Positions 31,295-40,493 of a stretch of 64,000 nt of DNA are shown piece by piece. The stretch is from positions 1,054,001-1,118,000 of the forward strand of contig NZ_CP118963.1 in NCBI RefSeq assembly GCF_029024105.1. Direction: 5' to 3'. The translations under genes were made by a program, and so were the position numbers. The stretch's first letter is position 1. Each line of letters starts with the position of its first letter. Below the pieces are notes generated by a model. It saw only the letters and a list, made by a program, of their open reading frames with translations, searched no databases and was not told where the DNA came from. This DNA is from Acinetobacter lwoffii (lineage in GTDB: Bacteria; Pseudomonadota; Gammaproteobacteria; Pseudomonadales; Moraxellaceae).

Positions 31295-33973
31295 TTATTT
31301 TGCTGCAAGCCAGGCAGTTAAATCTGCCATCACTGGAGCAAACTTCTCGTTAAGTGGCGCGCCACCTTGTGCCAAGTCAGGTTTACCACCACCTTTACCA
31401 CCTAGCTCATTCGCTAAATGTTTGATGATGTCACCTGCTTTAATAGAAGCAGTAAAGTCTTTTGCCACAGATGCGATCAAGCTCACCTTGTCACCCTCTA
31501 CACCTGCCAGAACAATCACTGCATTTTCTAATTTTGATTTCACACCGTCGTGCAGGTTGCGAAGTGCTTTCGCATCCATGTTTTCAACAGTTGTAATCAA
31601 GGTTGCACGACCTGCAATGCTTTGAACTTGGCTTAGAAGTTCACCGGCTTGCAGGCTAGCAAGTTTTTGATTGAGTTGTTCGATCTGTTTCTGCAAGCTC
31701 GATGCAGTATCAACCAACGCTTCAACTTTTTCTAAAGTCTGGTCTTTTTGTGCTTTGAGCAAACCGTTAATCGTATTGATATCGCGATCGGCTTTTTGCG
31801 CAACTTCAACTGCTTTAGTGCCTGTTACTGCTTCAATACGACGTACACCGGCTGCCACACCACCTTCAGAGGTGATTTTGAACAGACCGATATCACCGGT
31901 ACGTTTTACGTGAATACCACCGCAAAGTTCGATTGAGAAGTTTTTCTCTTCAATCACTGAACCCATAGACAGTACACGTACTTCGTCACCGTATTTCTCG
32001 CCAAACAGCATCATCGCGCCTTTAGCTTTCGCAGACTCGATATCCAGAAGTTCAGTAGACACCGCAGTATTGGCAATCACTTCAGCATTGACCAAACGTT
32101 CAATTTCTTGCAGCTGTTCAAAGCTTACAGGCTGGTCGTTGGCAAAGTCAAAACGTAACACGTCAGATGCAACCAATGAACCTTTTTGCTGTACATGTGA
32201 ACCTAAAATTTGACGTAATGCAGCATGTAGCAGGTGAGTCGCAGAGTGGTTACGTGCCGTTGCTGCACGAATGTCTGCTTTAACCGTTGCTTCTACATTT
32301 TGAGTAACTTTCAAGTTACCCATAGTCACGATACCTTGGTGTACAAATGCACCACCAGATTTCTTGGTATCTTGAACTTCGAAAATACCAGTATCGTTTT
32401 TGAAGAGTCCTGTATCACCGATTTGACCACCGCTTTCTGCGTAGAAAGGTGTTTGGTTAAGTACGATCAGTGCTTCGTCGCCTTCAACCACTTCGTCAAC
32501 TTGCTCGCCATCTTTGTAGATTGCGATGATTTGACCTTGACCCGCAGTTGCATCGTAACCTTCAAACTGAGTTTCACCTTCGACTTTCACAACAGAATTA
32601 TAGTCGATTGCGAATTTGCCTGCATCACGTGCGCGTTGACGCTGTGCAGCCATTTCAGTTTCGAAACCAGCTTCATCAATGGTTAAGTCACGTTCACGTG
32701 CGATGTCAGCAGTCAAGTCAGTCGGGAAACCGTAAGTATCGTAAAGTTTAAATACTACTTCGCCCGGAATTACAGAACCTTTTAACTGCGCCAATTCGCC
32801 TTCAAGCAATTTCAGACCTTGCTCAAGTGTTTTAGCAAATTGCTCTTCTTCTTTCAGAAGTTGCGCTTCGATACGTGCCTGGTTGGCTGCAAGTTCAGGA
32901 TATGCTGCACCCATCACTTCAATCAGTGGCTTCAACATTTTGTGGAAGAACGAACCAGTCGCACCTAGTTTGTTACCGTGACGTACTGCACGACGAATGA
33001 TACGACGCAATACATAGCCACGACCTTCGTTCGATGGGTTTACGCCATCAGCAATCAGGAAGCAGCATGAACGTGCATGGTCAGCAACAACTTTAAGTGA
33101 AGCAGGGTATTCAACTGGTTTGTTTTCTGCTTGTGCTTTTGCTTCAAGTTCAGACGTATCTAAACCAATAATTTCAGCAGCAGCTTTTAGCAAGTGCTGG
33201 AACAGGTCGATTTCGTAGTTTGAGTTAACGTGCTGAAGAACAGCTGAAATACGCTCCAAGCCCATACCTGTATCCACAGAAGGTGCTGGAAGAGGGTGTA
33301 ATACGCCATCCGCAGTACGGTTGAACTGCATGAAAACGTTGTTCCAGATTTCAATGAAACGGTCGCCATCTTCTTCAGGAGAACCCGGTAAGCCACCCCA
33401 GATATGATCGCCATGGTCAAAGAAGATTTCAGAACATGGACCACAAGGACCGGTGTCACCCATTGCCCAGAAGTTATCTGATGCGTATTGACCGCCTTTG
33501 TTGTCACCAATACGAATAATGCGCGAAGCGTCTAGACCGATTTCTTTGTTCCAGATGTCAAAGGCTTCATCATCGGTGTGGTAAACGGTTGCATAGAGTT
33601 TATCTTTAGGAAGACCAAGCCATTCTTCGTTAGTCAAAAAGTCCCAGGCAAATTTGATCGCATCACGTTTGAAGTAATCACCAAAGGAGAAGTTACCCAA
33701 CATTTCAAAGAAAGTGTGGTGACGTGCTGTATAACCTACATTGTCCAAGTCGTTGTGCTTACCACCTGCGCGCACGCATTTTTGTGATGACACTGCACGT
33801 ACATAATCGCGTTTTTCTAGACCTAAGAAGCAATCTTTAAACTGGTTCATACCAGCATTGGTGAACAGCAAAGTTGGGTCATTGGCAGGTACTAGAGAAC
33901 TCGACGCGACACGTGTATGCCCTTGCGATTCAAAGTAACGCAAAAATGCTTCACGAATTTCAGCTGATGTCAT
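31295..33973 (-). CDS. alaS: Alanine-tRNA ligase
   Basis: About 892 aa from the ATG at 33973 (MTSAEIREAFLRYFESQGH); an in-frame TTG at 33994 is less likely. The class II catalytic core (1 to about 450) has motifs FTNAGMNQFKDCFLG and RHHTFFEMLGNFSFGDYF. The editing domain carries the zinc-site parts HSATHLLHAALR and CGGIHV, and the C-terminal C-Ala domain includes GGKGGGKPDLAQGG. It charges tRNA-Ala and clears mischarged Ser/Gly. It heads the alaS-lysC-csrA cluster. Confidence 0.96.
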   Translation of the reverse strand: MTSAEIREAFLRYFESQGHTRVASSSLVPANDPTLLFTNAGMNQFKDCFLGLEKRDYVRAVSSQKCVRAGGKHNDLDNVGYTARHHTFFEMLGNFSFGDYFKRDAIKFAWDFLTNEEWLGLPKDKLYATVYHTDDEAFDIWNKEIGLDASRIIRIGDNKGGQYASDNFWAMGDTGPCGPCSEIFFDHGDHIWGGLPGSPEEDGDRFIEIWNNVFMQFNRTADGVLHPLPAPSVDTGMGLERISAVLQHVNSNYEIDLFQHLLKAAAEIIGLDTSELEAKAQAENKPVEYPASLKVVADHARSCCFLIADGVNPSNEGRGYVLRRIIRRAVRHGNKLGATGSFFHKMLKPLIEVMGAAYPELAANQARIEAQLLKEEEQFAKTLEQGLKLLEGELAQLKGSVIPGEVVFKLYDTYGFPTDLTADIARERDLTIDEAGFETEMAAQRQRARDAGKFAIDYNSVVKVEGETQFEGYDATAGQGQIIAIYKDGEQVDEVVEGDEALIVLNQTPFYAESGGQIGDTGLFKNDTGIFEVQDTKKSGGAFVHQGIVTMGNLKVTQNVEATVKADIRAATARNHSATHLLHAALRQILGSHVQQKGSLVASDVLRFDFANDQPVSFEQLQEIERLVNAEVIANTAVSTELLDIESAKAKGAMMLFGEKYGDEVRVLSMGSVIEEKNFSIELCGGIHVKRTGDIGLFKITSEGGVAAGVRRIEAVTGTKAVEVAQKADRDINTINGLLKAQKDQTLEKVEALVDTASSLQKQIEQLNQKLASLQAGELLSQVQSIAGRATLITTVENMDAKALRNLHDGVKSKLENAVIVLAGVEGDKVSLIASVAKDFTASIKAGDIIKHLANELGGKGGGKPDLAQGGAPLNEKFAPVMADLTAWLAAK

Positions 33974-34376
33974 AAAACGAGTACTCACAACCAAGTCACT
34001 CCATAATTTCCGATTTGGCTAAAACACCACAGTCTGACAAGCATACAAGAGCTCTGCTGCAATGCGGGGCTTAAAAATTTAAAACGCCAAATTATAACGG
34101 AAAAAGCAGTAGGCACCAATCATTTTAAAACCAATTGCGAAGGATTTATTTACTCAGGTTTTTCGCTGAATAATTAAATTGAATTTTCCCACAGTAGAAT
34201 TCGTGGATATCCATCACATTAAAAATAACTGGAATTTTAAATGACCCAGATACAGACGGATGGATCAGAAATAAAATAATCGAAAATCAGTATTTTCTCT
34301 GAAGTTTTTTAATGTACGGCGCCAGAAATCCTTTAACATAGAAGAGTTTTAAAATAGGCATATAAAAGGTCGAGTC
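33974..34376. other. 403-bp intergenic region between alaS and the GAPDH-family gene
   Basis: Both genes are transcribed away from it. It is AT-rich and holds the alaS promoter (34091-34119). I see no gene and no repeat in the rest. Confidence 0.45.
34091..34119 (-). promoter_or_regulatory. Likely sigma-70 promoter of alaS
   Basis: On the minus strand TTGGTG (34119-34114) and a perfect TATAAT (34096-34091) are separated by 17 bp. Transcription would begin near 34084, leaving a leader of about 110 nt. Confidence 0.55.
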
Positions 34377-35399
34377 ATGCAACGAGTGGCAATCAATGGA
34401 TTTGGGCGTATTGGACGGAATGTACTGCGCGCATGGTTTGAAAATCCGAAAGATTTTAATTTTGAAATCGTTGCCATTAACGATATTGCCGATGTTGAAA
34501 CCCTGATCCATCTATTTAAATATGACTCGACCCATGGCCGTTTTCCGGGGCAGGTGGATCTCAGCTATGATGCTGAACATATCTATATGCATATCAGCTA
34601 TCAAGATACTGCATTAAAAGTACAGGTTTTGTGTGAGTCGCATCCGGCTAAGTTGCCTTGGCAAAACTTGACGGTAGATGTAGTGCTTGAATGTACTGGG
34701 CTATTCCGTTCTCGTGAAGCCGCGACCCAGCATATTGGCGCAGGGGCGAAACGTGTGATTATCGGCGCAGCACCTTTTGATACGGTCGATGCCGCAATTG
34801 TCTATGGTGTCAATCATCATGAAGTCAAAGCATCGGACCAGATCATTTCCAGTGTTTCTTGTACTACGCAGGCTTTGGTGCCACTGGTCAAAATTATTGA
34901 TGATGCATTTGGCATCAGTAGCGCCCTGATGACCGAAATCCATGCTGTTACGGCGGATCAGTCGGTACTGGATCATGCACATCGTGATTTGCGACGTGCA
35001 CGTGCCTCGGGCCATAACATCATTCCGACCACTTCGAGCGCACTCGGTGCCTTAAAGCGTGTCATGCCAAAAATGGAAGATCGTATTGATGGTTATTCAA
35101 TTCGGGTGCCAACCATTAATGTGGCCGCGATTGATTTGACGTTTGTCTCCCAGTCACCGATCACCGATCACAAGCTGAATGAAGTGCTGATCAAGGCTGC
35201 CCAGCAGGATTTTGCGGAAATCATGGCCGTGACGGATGAGCCTTTGGTATCGAGCGATTTTAATCATTCCCCATATTCATTGATTGTGGATTTGACCCAG
35301 ACTCTGGTGGTCGGGCATCAAGCTAAAGTCTTTGCCTGGTACGATAACGAGTGGGGCTATGCCAACCGTCTGCTGGATTTATGTGAATCATTTCATTAA
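34377..35399 (+). CDS. Glyceraldehyde-3-phosphate / erythrose-4-phosphate dehydrogenase family
   Basis: 340-aa NAD(P)-dependent phosphorylating dehydrogenase. The Rossmann start is AINGFGRIGRNVLRAW. The catalytic Cys is C162 in SVSCTTQ, and H189 in EIHAVTADQ is the base. DLRRARASGHNIIPTTSSALGA and the C-terminal WYDNEWGYANR are family blocks. Most GAPDH and Epd have CTTN; here it is CTTQ. Epd would make 4-phosphoerythronate for PLP synthesis, GapA would act in gluconeogenesis. The AVTADQ/DHAHRDL stretch leans toward Epd, but I do not decide. A single gene. Confidence 0.85.
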   Translation: MQRVAINGFGRIGRNVLRAWFENPKDFNFEIVAINDIADVETLIHLFKYDSTHGRFPGQVDLSYDAEHIYMHISYQDTALKVQVLCESHPAKLPWQNLTVDVVLECTGLFRSREAATQHIGAGAKRVIIGAAPFDTVDAAIVYGVNHHEVKASDQIISSVSCTTQALVPLVKIIDDAFGISSALMTEIHAVTADQSVLDHAHRDLRRARASGHNIIPTTSSALGALKRVMPKMEDRIDGYSIRVPTINVAAIDLTFVSQSPITDHKLNEVLIKAAQQDFAEIMAVTDEPLVSSDFNHSPYSLIVDLTQTLVVGHQAKVFAWYDNEWGYANRLLDLCESFH

Positions 35400-35418
35400 G
35401 TTCGGGTCATCTAAACCT

Positions 35419-35446
35419 CAAAAGCACCAAGATACGATGCTTTTTT
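35419..35446 (+). terminator. Probable terminator of the GAPDH-family gene
   Basis: AAAAGCA (35420-35426) pairs with TGCTTTT (35438-35444) across an 11-nt loop, with T6. The stem is short. Confidence 0.55.
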
Positions 35447-35591
35447 CTTGCCTGTAAATATTCTACAAGCCATGTTTTAAGAGAATTTGCTGGTAATTGA
35501 TCGAAAATCAGGAATTGAGGCTGAATTATTTACGTTATCCGCAGCATTTTTCGTTAAGATAAAGACAATAAAATGAAATAAGAGCAAGCAC

Positions 35592-35888
35592 ATGATGGTG
35601 GTTTGGGGATTTATTATACTGCTGACTTTGGCGGTGATTTTTCTGATCTGGCTGCAGTTTAATCAGAATGATGAACCACGTAGCGTGGAAGGCGTGCCAG
35701 TCGAAGAAAAAATTGTGCATCTGGAAGAGAATTTAAAAAAGACCCTGGAAATCATGCAGGATCTAGCCAAAAAAATGCATGTGCAGCAGGAAGTACTGGA
35801 TCAGACCACAGCCAAACTTCAGCAGGTTGAATTACAAAATGCCGAGCTGGTCAGTTTACTCACCAAAGTGGTTGATCCACAAAAATAG
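35592..35888 (+). CDS. Small membrane-anchored coiled-coil protein
   Basis: 98 aa. One N-terminal membrane helix (about 3-22, VVWGFIILLTLAVIFLIWL), then a charged helix of about 60 residues with heptad leucines (EEKIVHLEENLKKTLEIM and on to LQQVELQNAELVSLL) that should form a coiled coil in the cytoplasm or periplasm. I recognise no family. Such small anchored coiled coils occur in cell-envelope and division proteins, but no neighbour supports a role. It ends at a strong terminator. Confidence 0.7.
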   Translation: MMVVWGFIILLTLAVIFLIWLQFNQNDEPRSVEGVPVEEKIVHLEENLKKTLEIMQDLAKKMHVQQEVLDQTTAKLQQVELQNAELVSLLTKVVDPQK

Positions 35889-35926
35889 ACAAAACCCCTT
35901 TAGAGATACATTTAAAGGGGTTTTGT
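35889..35926. terminator. Bidirectional terminator between the coiled-coil gene and azlD
   Basis: A 12-bp stem AAAACCCCTTTA (35891-35902) / TAAAGGGGTTTT (35913-35924) serves both converging genes. Confidence 0.88.
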
Positions 35927-35933
35927 TTAAGTA

Positions 35934-36233
35934 TTAGACGCTTAAAATTCTTAAAACTGCGGCAGAAACCATACTGATGGCGACGGTCGGTAATAATCCA
36001 AAACGTGTAGCAGCGAACAGCGTTAAAGCCAAGGCGATCAGGTCTGCAGGATGGTCGCGTACAAAATAGGGTGCAATCACTGAAATCAGCACGCAGCCGG
36101 GGACTACTTCCAGAATTTTTCGCTGGCGCTGTGTTAGTGTTTTATTTTTTAACAAGACATAGCCCAAGATCCGGGTTAAATAAGTGGTCGCAGCAATCAG
36201 AATAATGGCCACCAAGGTGCTCATCTGGATCAT
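35934..36233 (-). CDS. azlD: AzlD-type branched-chain amino acid transport subunit
   Basis: 99 aa from the ATG at 36233, whose ATGA overlaps the azlC stop by 4 bp; an upstream open stretch to 36356 lies inside azlC in another frame and is not used. About three to four helices, with TYLTRILGYVLL, VPGCVLISVIAPYFV and ATRFGLLPTVAISM, match AzlD (YgaH-like), the small partner of AzlC. The pair exports branched-chain amino acids or similar compounds. Tight overlap shows coupled translation with azlC. Confidence 0.85.
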   Translation of the reverse strand: MIQMSTLVAIILIAATTYLTRILGYVLLKNKTLTQRQRKILEVVPGCVLISVIAPYFVRDHPADLIALALTLFAATRFGLLPTVAISMVSAAVLRILSV

Positions 36234-36979
36234 GTTTGATCCTCTTGAATCAGGAAAAATGCCGAAGCGATTCCAGACAAGGCGCCAATCGGCACATACC
36301 AGCCCGCAGGTAAATATAAATAAGCCAAAGCCGCACAGACTAAACTGACCAGCCATGGCCGGGCAGCCTCAAAACCTTTCCACATACTTCTTAGTAACAC
36401 CAGAAATACAGCAGGAAAGGCCATATCAAAACCAAAACGGTTGATGTCGCCTAATACAGGTCCAAGCATGGCCCCGAGTGTGGTAAATCCGACCCACATC
36501 AAGTACAGGCAAAAACACAGGCCGGCATAATAAGGCATGCTAAACGCAGCACGATAACCCAGTTGCGCCTGTTTCCTTTGTGCATCAGCCAGACCGAGTG
36601 CCCAGCTTTCATCGACCATAAAAAACAGCGCCGGAAAAACTTTACGATTCGGAAGATGCTTTAAATACGGCACCAAACTGGCGCCCATCAACAGATGCCG
36701 GCTATTTACCAGAAAGGTAATGAACATCAGCATGAGTAAATTTGGTGGACTGCTCCAGACTTCCAGAATGGCAAATTCAGAACCGCCGGCAAAGTTTAAT
36801 CCTGTCAGTAAAGGCACTTCGAGCAAGCTGAAATTCTTCTGTACTGCCGTCGCACCCAACACCAGCGCAAAGGGGATAATCCCTAAAAGCATGGGAATAG
36901 AATCTTTCATGCCACGTTGAAATTCACTGAAATCGGTAGGGGCAACTATTGCTGCGGTGCTTTGTCTGAACAAAAGCAT
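36230..36979 (-). CDS. azlC: AzlC-type branched-chain amino acid exporter subunit
   Basis: 249-aa inner-membrane protein of the AzlC/YgaZ family with about seven helices. GMKDSIPMLLGIIPFALVLG near the start, NSRHLLMGASLVPYLK and MVDESWALGLADAQ are typical blocks. With AzlD it forms an exporter for valine-type amino acids. A Lrp/AsnC regulator is divergent just upstream, the usual way such exporters are sensed and controlled. Confidence 0.9.
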   Translation of the reverse strand: MLLFRQSTAAIVAPTDFSEFQRGMKDSIPMLLGIIPFALVLGATAVQKNFSLLEVPLLTGLNFAGGSEFAILEVWSSPPNLLMLMFITFLVNSRHLLMGASLVPYLKHLPNRKVFPALFFMVDESWALGLADAQRKQAQLGYRAAFSMPYYAGLCFCLYLMWVGFTTLGAMLGPVLGDINRFGFDMAFPAVFLVLLRSMWKGFEAARPWLVSLVCAALAYLYLPAGWYVPIGALSGIASAFFLIQEDQT

Positions 36980-37126
36980 GGAAATGACCTGGGTACTGCA
37001 AAACTAAACCATATTTTATGGCGATATTCAGGCTATTTGCTGTTGTAGTGAAAGAGGTTTGAGTTTTATTTGAAATTAAATTGCGCTAAATTAAGTTTAA
37101 GAGGTTTTAAATGCCAAAGCATAGAT

Positions 37127-37582
37127 ATGGATCAAATAGATAAACGCATTCTGCATGAGCTGCAAAAGAATGGAAAACTGCAAAATAATGAACTGGCTCA
37201 ACTGATTGGCTTGTCGCCATCACCCTGTTTAAGACGGGTAAAACAGCTGGAAGATGATGGTGTGATTGAGCAATATGTCGCGCTGCTGAATCCGCAAAAG
37301 GTCAATTTGGCGATGAGTGTCTTTGCACGCGTCTGGCTCAAGTCTCAAGAAGCTGCCGTGGTCGACCAATTTGTCGAAGCGATCAAGGAAATGCCAGAAG
37401 TCGTCGAGTGCCAGCTAATGGCGGGCGATTGTGATTTCTTTTTAAGAATTGTAGTGGCTGATCTGGATGCCTATCGTAAATTTCAGATTCATCATTTAAC
37501 CCAAATTCCCTGCATTCAAAGTGTAAAAACTGAAATTCCATTGCAAACGGTCAAAAGTACCACTGCATTGCCTTTGGTTTAA
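37127..37582 (+). CDS. Lrp/AsnC family transcriptional regulator
   Basis: 151 aa from the ATG at 37127 (MDQIDKRILHELQKNGKL); an in-frame TTG at 37070 gives an unlikely extension. The N-terminal winged HTH (about 4-60) has NNELAQLIGLSPSPCLRRVKQLEDDGVI. The C-terminal RAM domain (about 70-145) has VECQLMAGDCDFFLRIVVAD, which binds amino-acid effectors and gives octamers. It probably controls the divergent azlCD. The best ribosome site, GAGG at 37101, is 22 bp from the ATG, and a 10-codon ORF overlaps the start. Confidence 0.88.
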   Translation: MDQIDKRILHELQKNGKLQNNELAQLIGLSPSPCLRRVKQLEDDGVIEQYVALLNPQKVNLAMSVFARVWLKSQEAAVVDQFVEAIKEMPEVVECQLMAGDCDFFLRIVVADLDAYRKFQIHHLTQIPCIQSVKTEIPLQTVKSTTALPLV

Positions 37583-37721
37583 TGCCGGATTTTTTCATGC
37601 TATTTGTTTTAAATGTGCATTAAAATGCTGATAGTTGACACAATTGTTGTTGATTTCATCAGGTAGCGAAAATTATAAAATTTGCGATGCACAGCCAAAA
37701 CTATCGTGCTAGACTAGGAGA

Positions 37722-37747
37722 AATCGGGTGTGCTCCCGATTTTTTTA
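37722..37747 (+). terminator. Terminator between the Lrp gene and hisZ
   Basis: AATCGGG (37722-37728), TGTGCT loop and CCCGATT (37735-37741) run into T6-7. It is 140 bp after the regulator stop, so it ends that transcript or a small leader RNA; hisZ begins 41 bp later. Confidence 0.8.
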
Positions 37748-37788
37748 TGCGGATTCGTTCCGCGCTGACAAGAATTTAGGTTTACAAC

Positions 37789-38955
37789 ATGCCCATTTCA
37801 GAGACATGGTTATTACCTGATGGTGTAGCTGATGTATTACCAGAACAAGCGCAAGTTATTGAAAGTCTGCGCCGTAAATCACTGGATTTCCTTGCATCTC
37901 GAGGTTATCAGCTGGTGTACACGCCATTCATTGAATACATCGAATCTCTATCTTCTCTCTCAGAATCGAATCAAGATTTAGACTTAGCCACTTTTAAAGT
38001 AATCGATCAGCTTTCTGGTCGTTTGCTTGGTGTGCGTGCCGATATGACACCACAAGTGGCTCGTATTGATGCGCATGTACATCCAGTGGAAGGTGTAGCA
38101 CGTTACTGCTATGCAGGAACCGTTCTGCATACCAAGCCTCGCGGTTTTAACACTTCGCGTGCGCCACTACAGTTAGGTGCGGAGCTATTTGGTTCAGACA
38201 GCATCGATGCCGATGTAGAAATGGTCGACTTGATGATCAGTCTGATTCAGGAAACAGGTCTGGCAGATGGTATTCATCTGGACTTAGGTCATGTCGGTTT
38301 ATTCCGCAGTCTGGTGGCTCAAGCAGGCTTGAACAAAGTCGCTGAACAGCAATTATCTGATTTATACCAACGCAAGGCTTTGCCAGAATTAGAAGAATTC
38401 ACGGCAGACCTGAAATTTGGTCAGGATTTTTATGCCCTTGGACGCTATGCCAGCGACCTGGATGCATTGCAAGCGCATTTAAGTGCTGAAGTGTTGGCGA
38501 ATCCAGCATTTACGCAGGCTTTTAATGTTTTGCAAACCACCAAAGATGAAGTTCAAACCCGTTGGCCAAACTTGAGTATTGGTATTGATGTGGTTGAATT
38601 ACGTTCATACCATTATCATACTGGCCTGATGTATGCAGTCTATGCACCGAACCGTGCAGCTGCACTGGCACAAGGTGGCCGTTATGATGGCATTGGTGAG
38701 CATTTTGGCCGCGCGCGTCCGGCAACCGGTTTCTCTTGTGACTTATATGCTTTAAGCGCAGGTCAGTTTGATGCGGTACAGGTCGTGGTTGCACCTAAAG
38801 GCACTGATGCAGAACTTCTGAATGCAATTCAGAACATTCGCGCACAAGGCTTAAGTGTAATTCAGTTACTGGGTAATGATGATTTAAACTCGATTCCATA
38901 TGCAACGCACCTGCTGGTGAATGCGAATGGTGAGTGGACAGTCAAAACGATTTAA
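37789..38955 (+). CDS. hisZ: ATP phosphoribosyltransferase regulatory subunit
   Basis: 388-aa HisS-like protein without tRNA ligase activity. The class II motif 1-like stretch is LRRKSLDFLASRGYQLVYTPF, with motif 2-like RYCYAGTVLHTKPRG and ELFGSDSIDADVEMV following; the end QGGRYDGIGEHFGRARPATGFS is typical. It lacks the anticodon-binding domain of HisS. HisZ joins short-form HisG to begin histidine synthesis and allow feedback by histidine. hisG is not in this window. purA follows after 70 bp, probably in the same transcript. Confidence 0.92.
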   Translation: MPISETWLLPDGVADVLPEQAQVIESLRRKSLDFLASRGYQLVYTPFIEYIESLSSLSESNQDLDLATFKVIDQLSGRLLGVRADMTPQVARIDAHVHPVEGVARYCYAGTVLHTKPRGFNTSRAPLQLGAELFGSDSIDADVEMVDLMISLIQETGLADGIHLDLGHVGLFRSLVAQAGLNKVAEQQLSDLYQRKALPELEEFTADLKFGQDFYALGRYASDLDALQAHLSAEVLANPAFTQAFNVLQTTKDEVQTRWPNLSIGIDVVELRSYHYHTGLMYAVYAPNRAAALAQGGRYDGIGEHFGRARPATGFSCDLYALSAGQFDAVQVVVAPKGTDAELLNAIQNIRAQGLSVIQLLGNDDLNSIPYATHLLVNANGEWTVKTI

Positions 38956-39025
38956 CTGCTTGGCTCAGTGTTCATGTCGCTGAGCGGGGCTTTCAACTTT
39001 AACAGCATGATGTAATGAGGCTATT

Positions 39026-40345
39026 ATGGGCAAGAATGTTGTGGTACTTGGTACCCAATGGGGCGACGAAGGTAAAGGTAAAATCGTCGACCTGCTCACA
39101 GATCAAGCGGCAGCGGTAGTTCGTTATCAAGGCGGACATAACGCAGGTCACACTCTTGTGGTTGGTGGTAAGAAAACTGTCTTACACCTCATTCCATCAG
39201 GTATTTTACGTGAAAACGTATTGTGCTTAATTGGTAACGGTGTTGTTCTTTCTCCTGAAGCGCTCATCAAAGAGATGGACATTCTTGAAAAAGAAGGCGT
39301 TCCTGTTAAAGAACGTTTACGCATTTCTCCAAACTGTCCATTGATTCTTCCGAACCACATCGCACTTGATCAGGCGCGTGAGAAAAAACGTGGTAATGCG
39401 AAGATTGGTACGACAGGTCGTGGTATCGGTCCTGCATACGAAGACAAAGTAGCACGTCGCGCAGTACGTGTTGCTGACCTAGTACGTGGTGGTGAACATC
39501 TTACTGCTCAGTTAACTGAACTTCTGGACTACCATAACTTCCAGCTGACTGAATACTACGGTGTTGAAGCAGTTAAACTGGAAGATGTGCTGGCACTTTG
39601 CGACGAATGGCGTAAAGTTGTTGCGCCACTGGTTGTGGATGTGACCACTGAATTGCATAACTACCGTAAAAACGGTGACAATATCATGTTCGAAGGCGCG
39701 CAAGGTTCACTTCTTGACGTTGACCACGGTACATATCCGTATGTAACGTCTTCGAATACAACTGCTGGTGGCGTAAGCTCTGGTTCAGGTCTGGGTCCTT
39801 TGCACCTTGACTATGTACTGGGTATTACTAAAGCGTACACCACGCGTGTAGGTGCAGGTCCATTCCCAACTGAGTTGGTGTATGACGCTGCAAATGACAC
39901 AGGTGATGCGATTGGTAAACACCTCGGTACGATTGGTAATGAATTTGGTGCCTCTACTGGCCGTCAACGTCGTTGTGGCTGGTTCGATGCTGAAATCCTA
40001 CGCCGTTCAGTTGACGTAAACTCACTTTCTGGTATTTGCCTGACTAAACTTGACGTTCTTGACGGTTTAGAAGAAGTGAAAATCTGTGTGGGTTATGAAG
40101 CCGCAGATTCTGGTTGTGTTGGTTCTTCTGATGCGCTTGCATTCGAAACTTTAAAACCGATTTACGAAACTATGCCAGGCTGGTCTGAGTCAACTTTCGG
40201 TGCGAAATCACTGGATCAGTTGCCAGAAGCTGCATTGAACTATGTAAAACGTCTTGAGCAATTGATTGAATGTCCGATCGACATCATTTCAACAGGTCCA
40301 GACCGTGAAGAAACCATTGTTCTTCGCCACCCGTTTGATGCTTAA
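39026..40345 (+). CDS. purA: Adenylosuccinate synthetase
   Basis: 439-aa GTP-dependent enzyme joining IMP and aspartate to adenylosuccinate on the way to AMP. It begins VVVLGTQWGDEGKGKIVD (P-loop-like site with catalytic Asp in WGDEGKGK), then GGHNAGHTL, GTTGRGIGPAYEDK and STGRQRRCGWFDAE. Length is normal. The aspartate and IMP sites are intact by eye. A strong terminator follows. hisZ-purA neighbours are usual in gammaproteobacteria. Confidence 0.96.
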   Translation: MGKNVVVLGTQWGDEGKGKIVDLLTDQAAAVVRYQGGHNAGHTLVVGGKKTVLHLIPSGILRENVLCLIGNGVVLSPEALIKEMDILEKEGVPVKERLRISPNCPLILPNHIALDQAREKKRGNAKIGTTGRGIGPAYEDKVARRAVRVADLVRGGEHLTAQLTELLDYHNFQLTEYYGVEAVKLEDVLALCDEWRKVVAPLVVDVTTELHNYRKNGDNIMFEGAQGSLLDVDHGTYPYVTSSNTTAGGVSSGSGLGPLHLDYVLGITKAYTTRVGAGPFPTELVYDAANDTGDAIGKHLGTIGNEFGASTGRQRRCGWFDAEILRRSVDVNSLSGICLTKLDVLDGLEEVKICVGYEAADSGCVGSSDALAFETLKPIYETMPGWSESTFGAKSLDQLPEAALNYVKRLEQLIECPIDIISTGPDREETIVLRHPFDA

Positions 40346-40372
40346 TCTTCATTTGATTAAAGCTTGAATGAT

Positions 40373-40398
40373 AAAAACCCATCTCCGGATGGGTTTTT
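40373..40398 (+). terminator. Terminator of hisZ-purA
   Basis: AAACCCATC (40375-40383), TCCG loop and GATGGGTTT (40388-40396) with T run. Confidence 0.9.
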
Positions 40399-40493
40399 TT
40401 ATATCCTGAATTTATGCAGGTATTTCAAGACTAAAGTTGCATCGGTAATACCACGTGATGTGTTTTAACATAGCGGTATATAAAGAAAGAAAA

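Noticed and set aside
32234..32686. 150-aa ORF antisense to alaS
   Set aside because: It lies fully inside alaS, with an odd Cys/Phe-rich composition typical of reverse-strand shadows.
36234..36356. 41-codon N-terminal extension of azlD
   Set aside because: It lies within azlC in another frame; the ATGA overlap start at 36233 matches the family's usual beginning.
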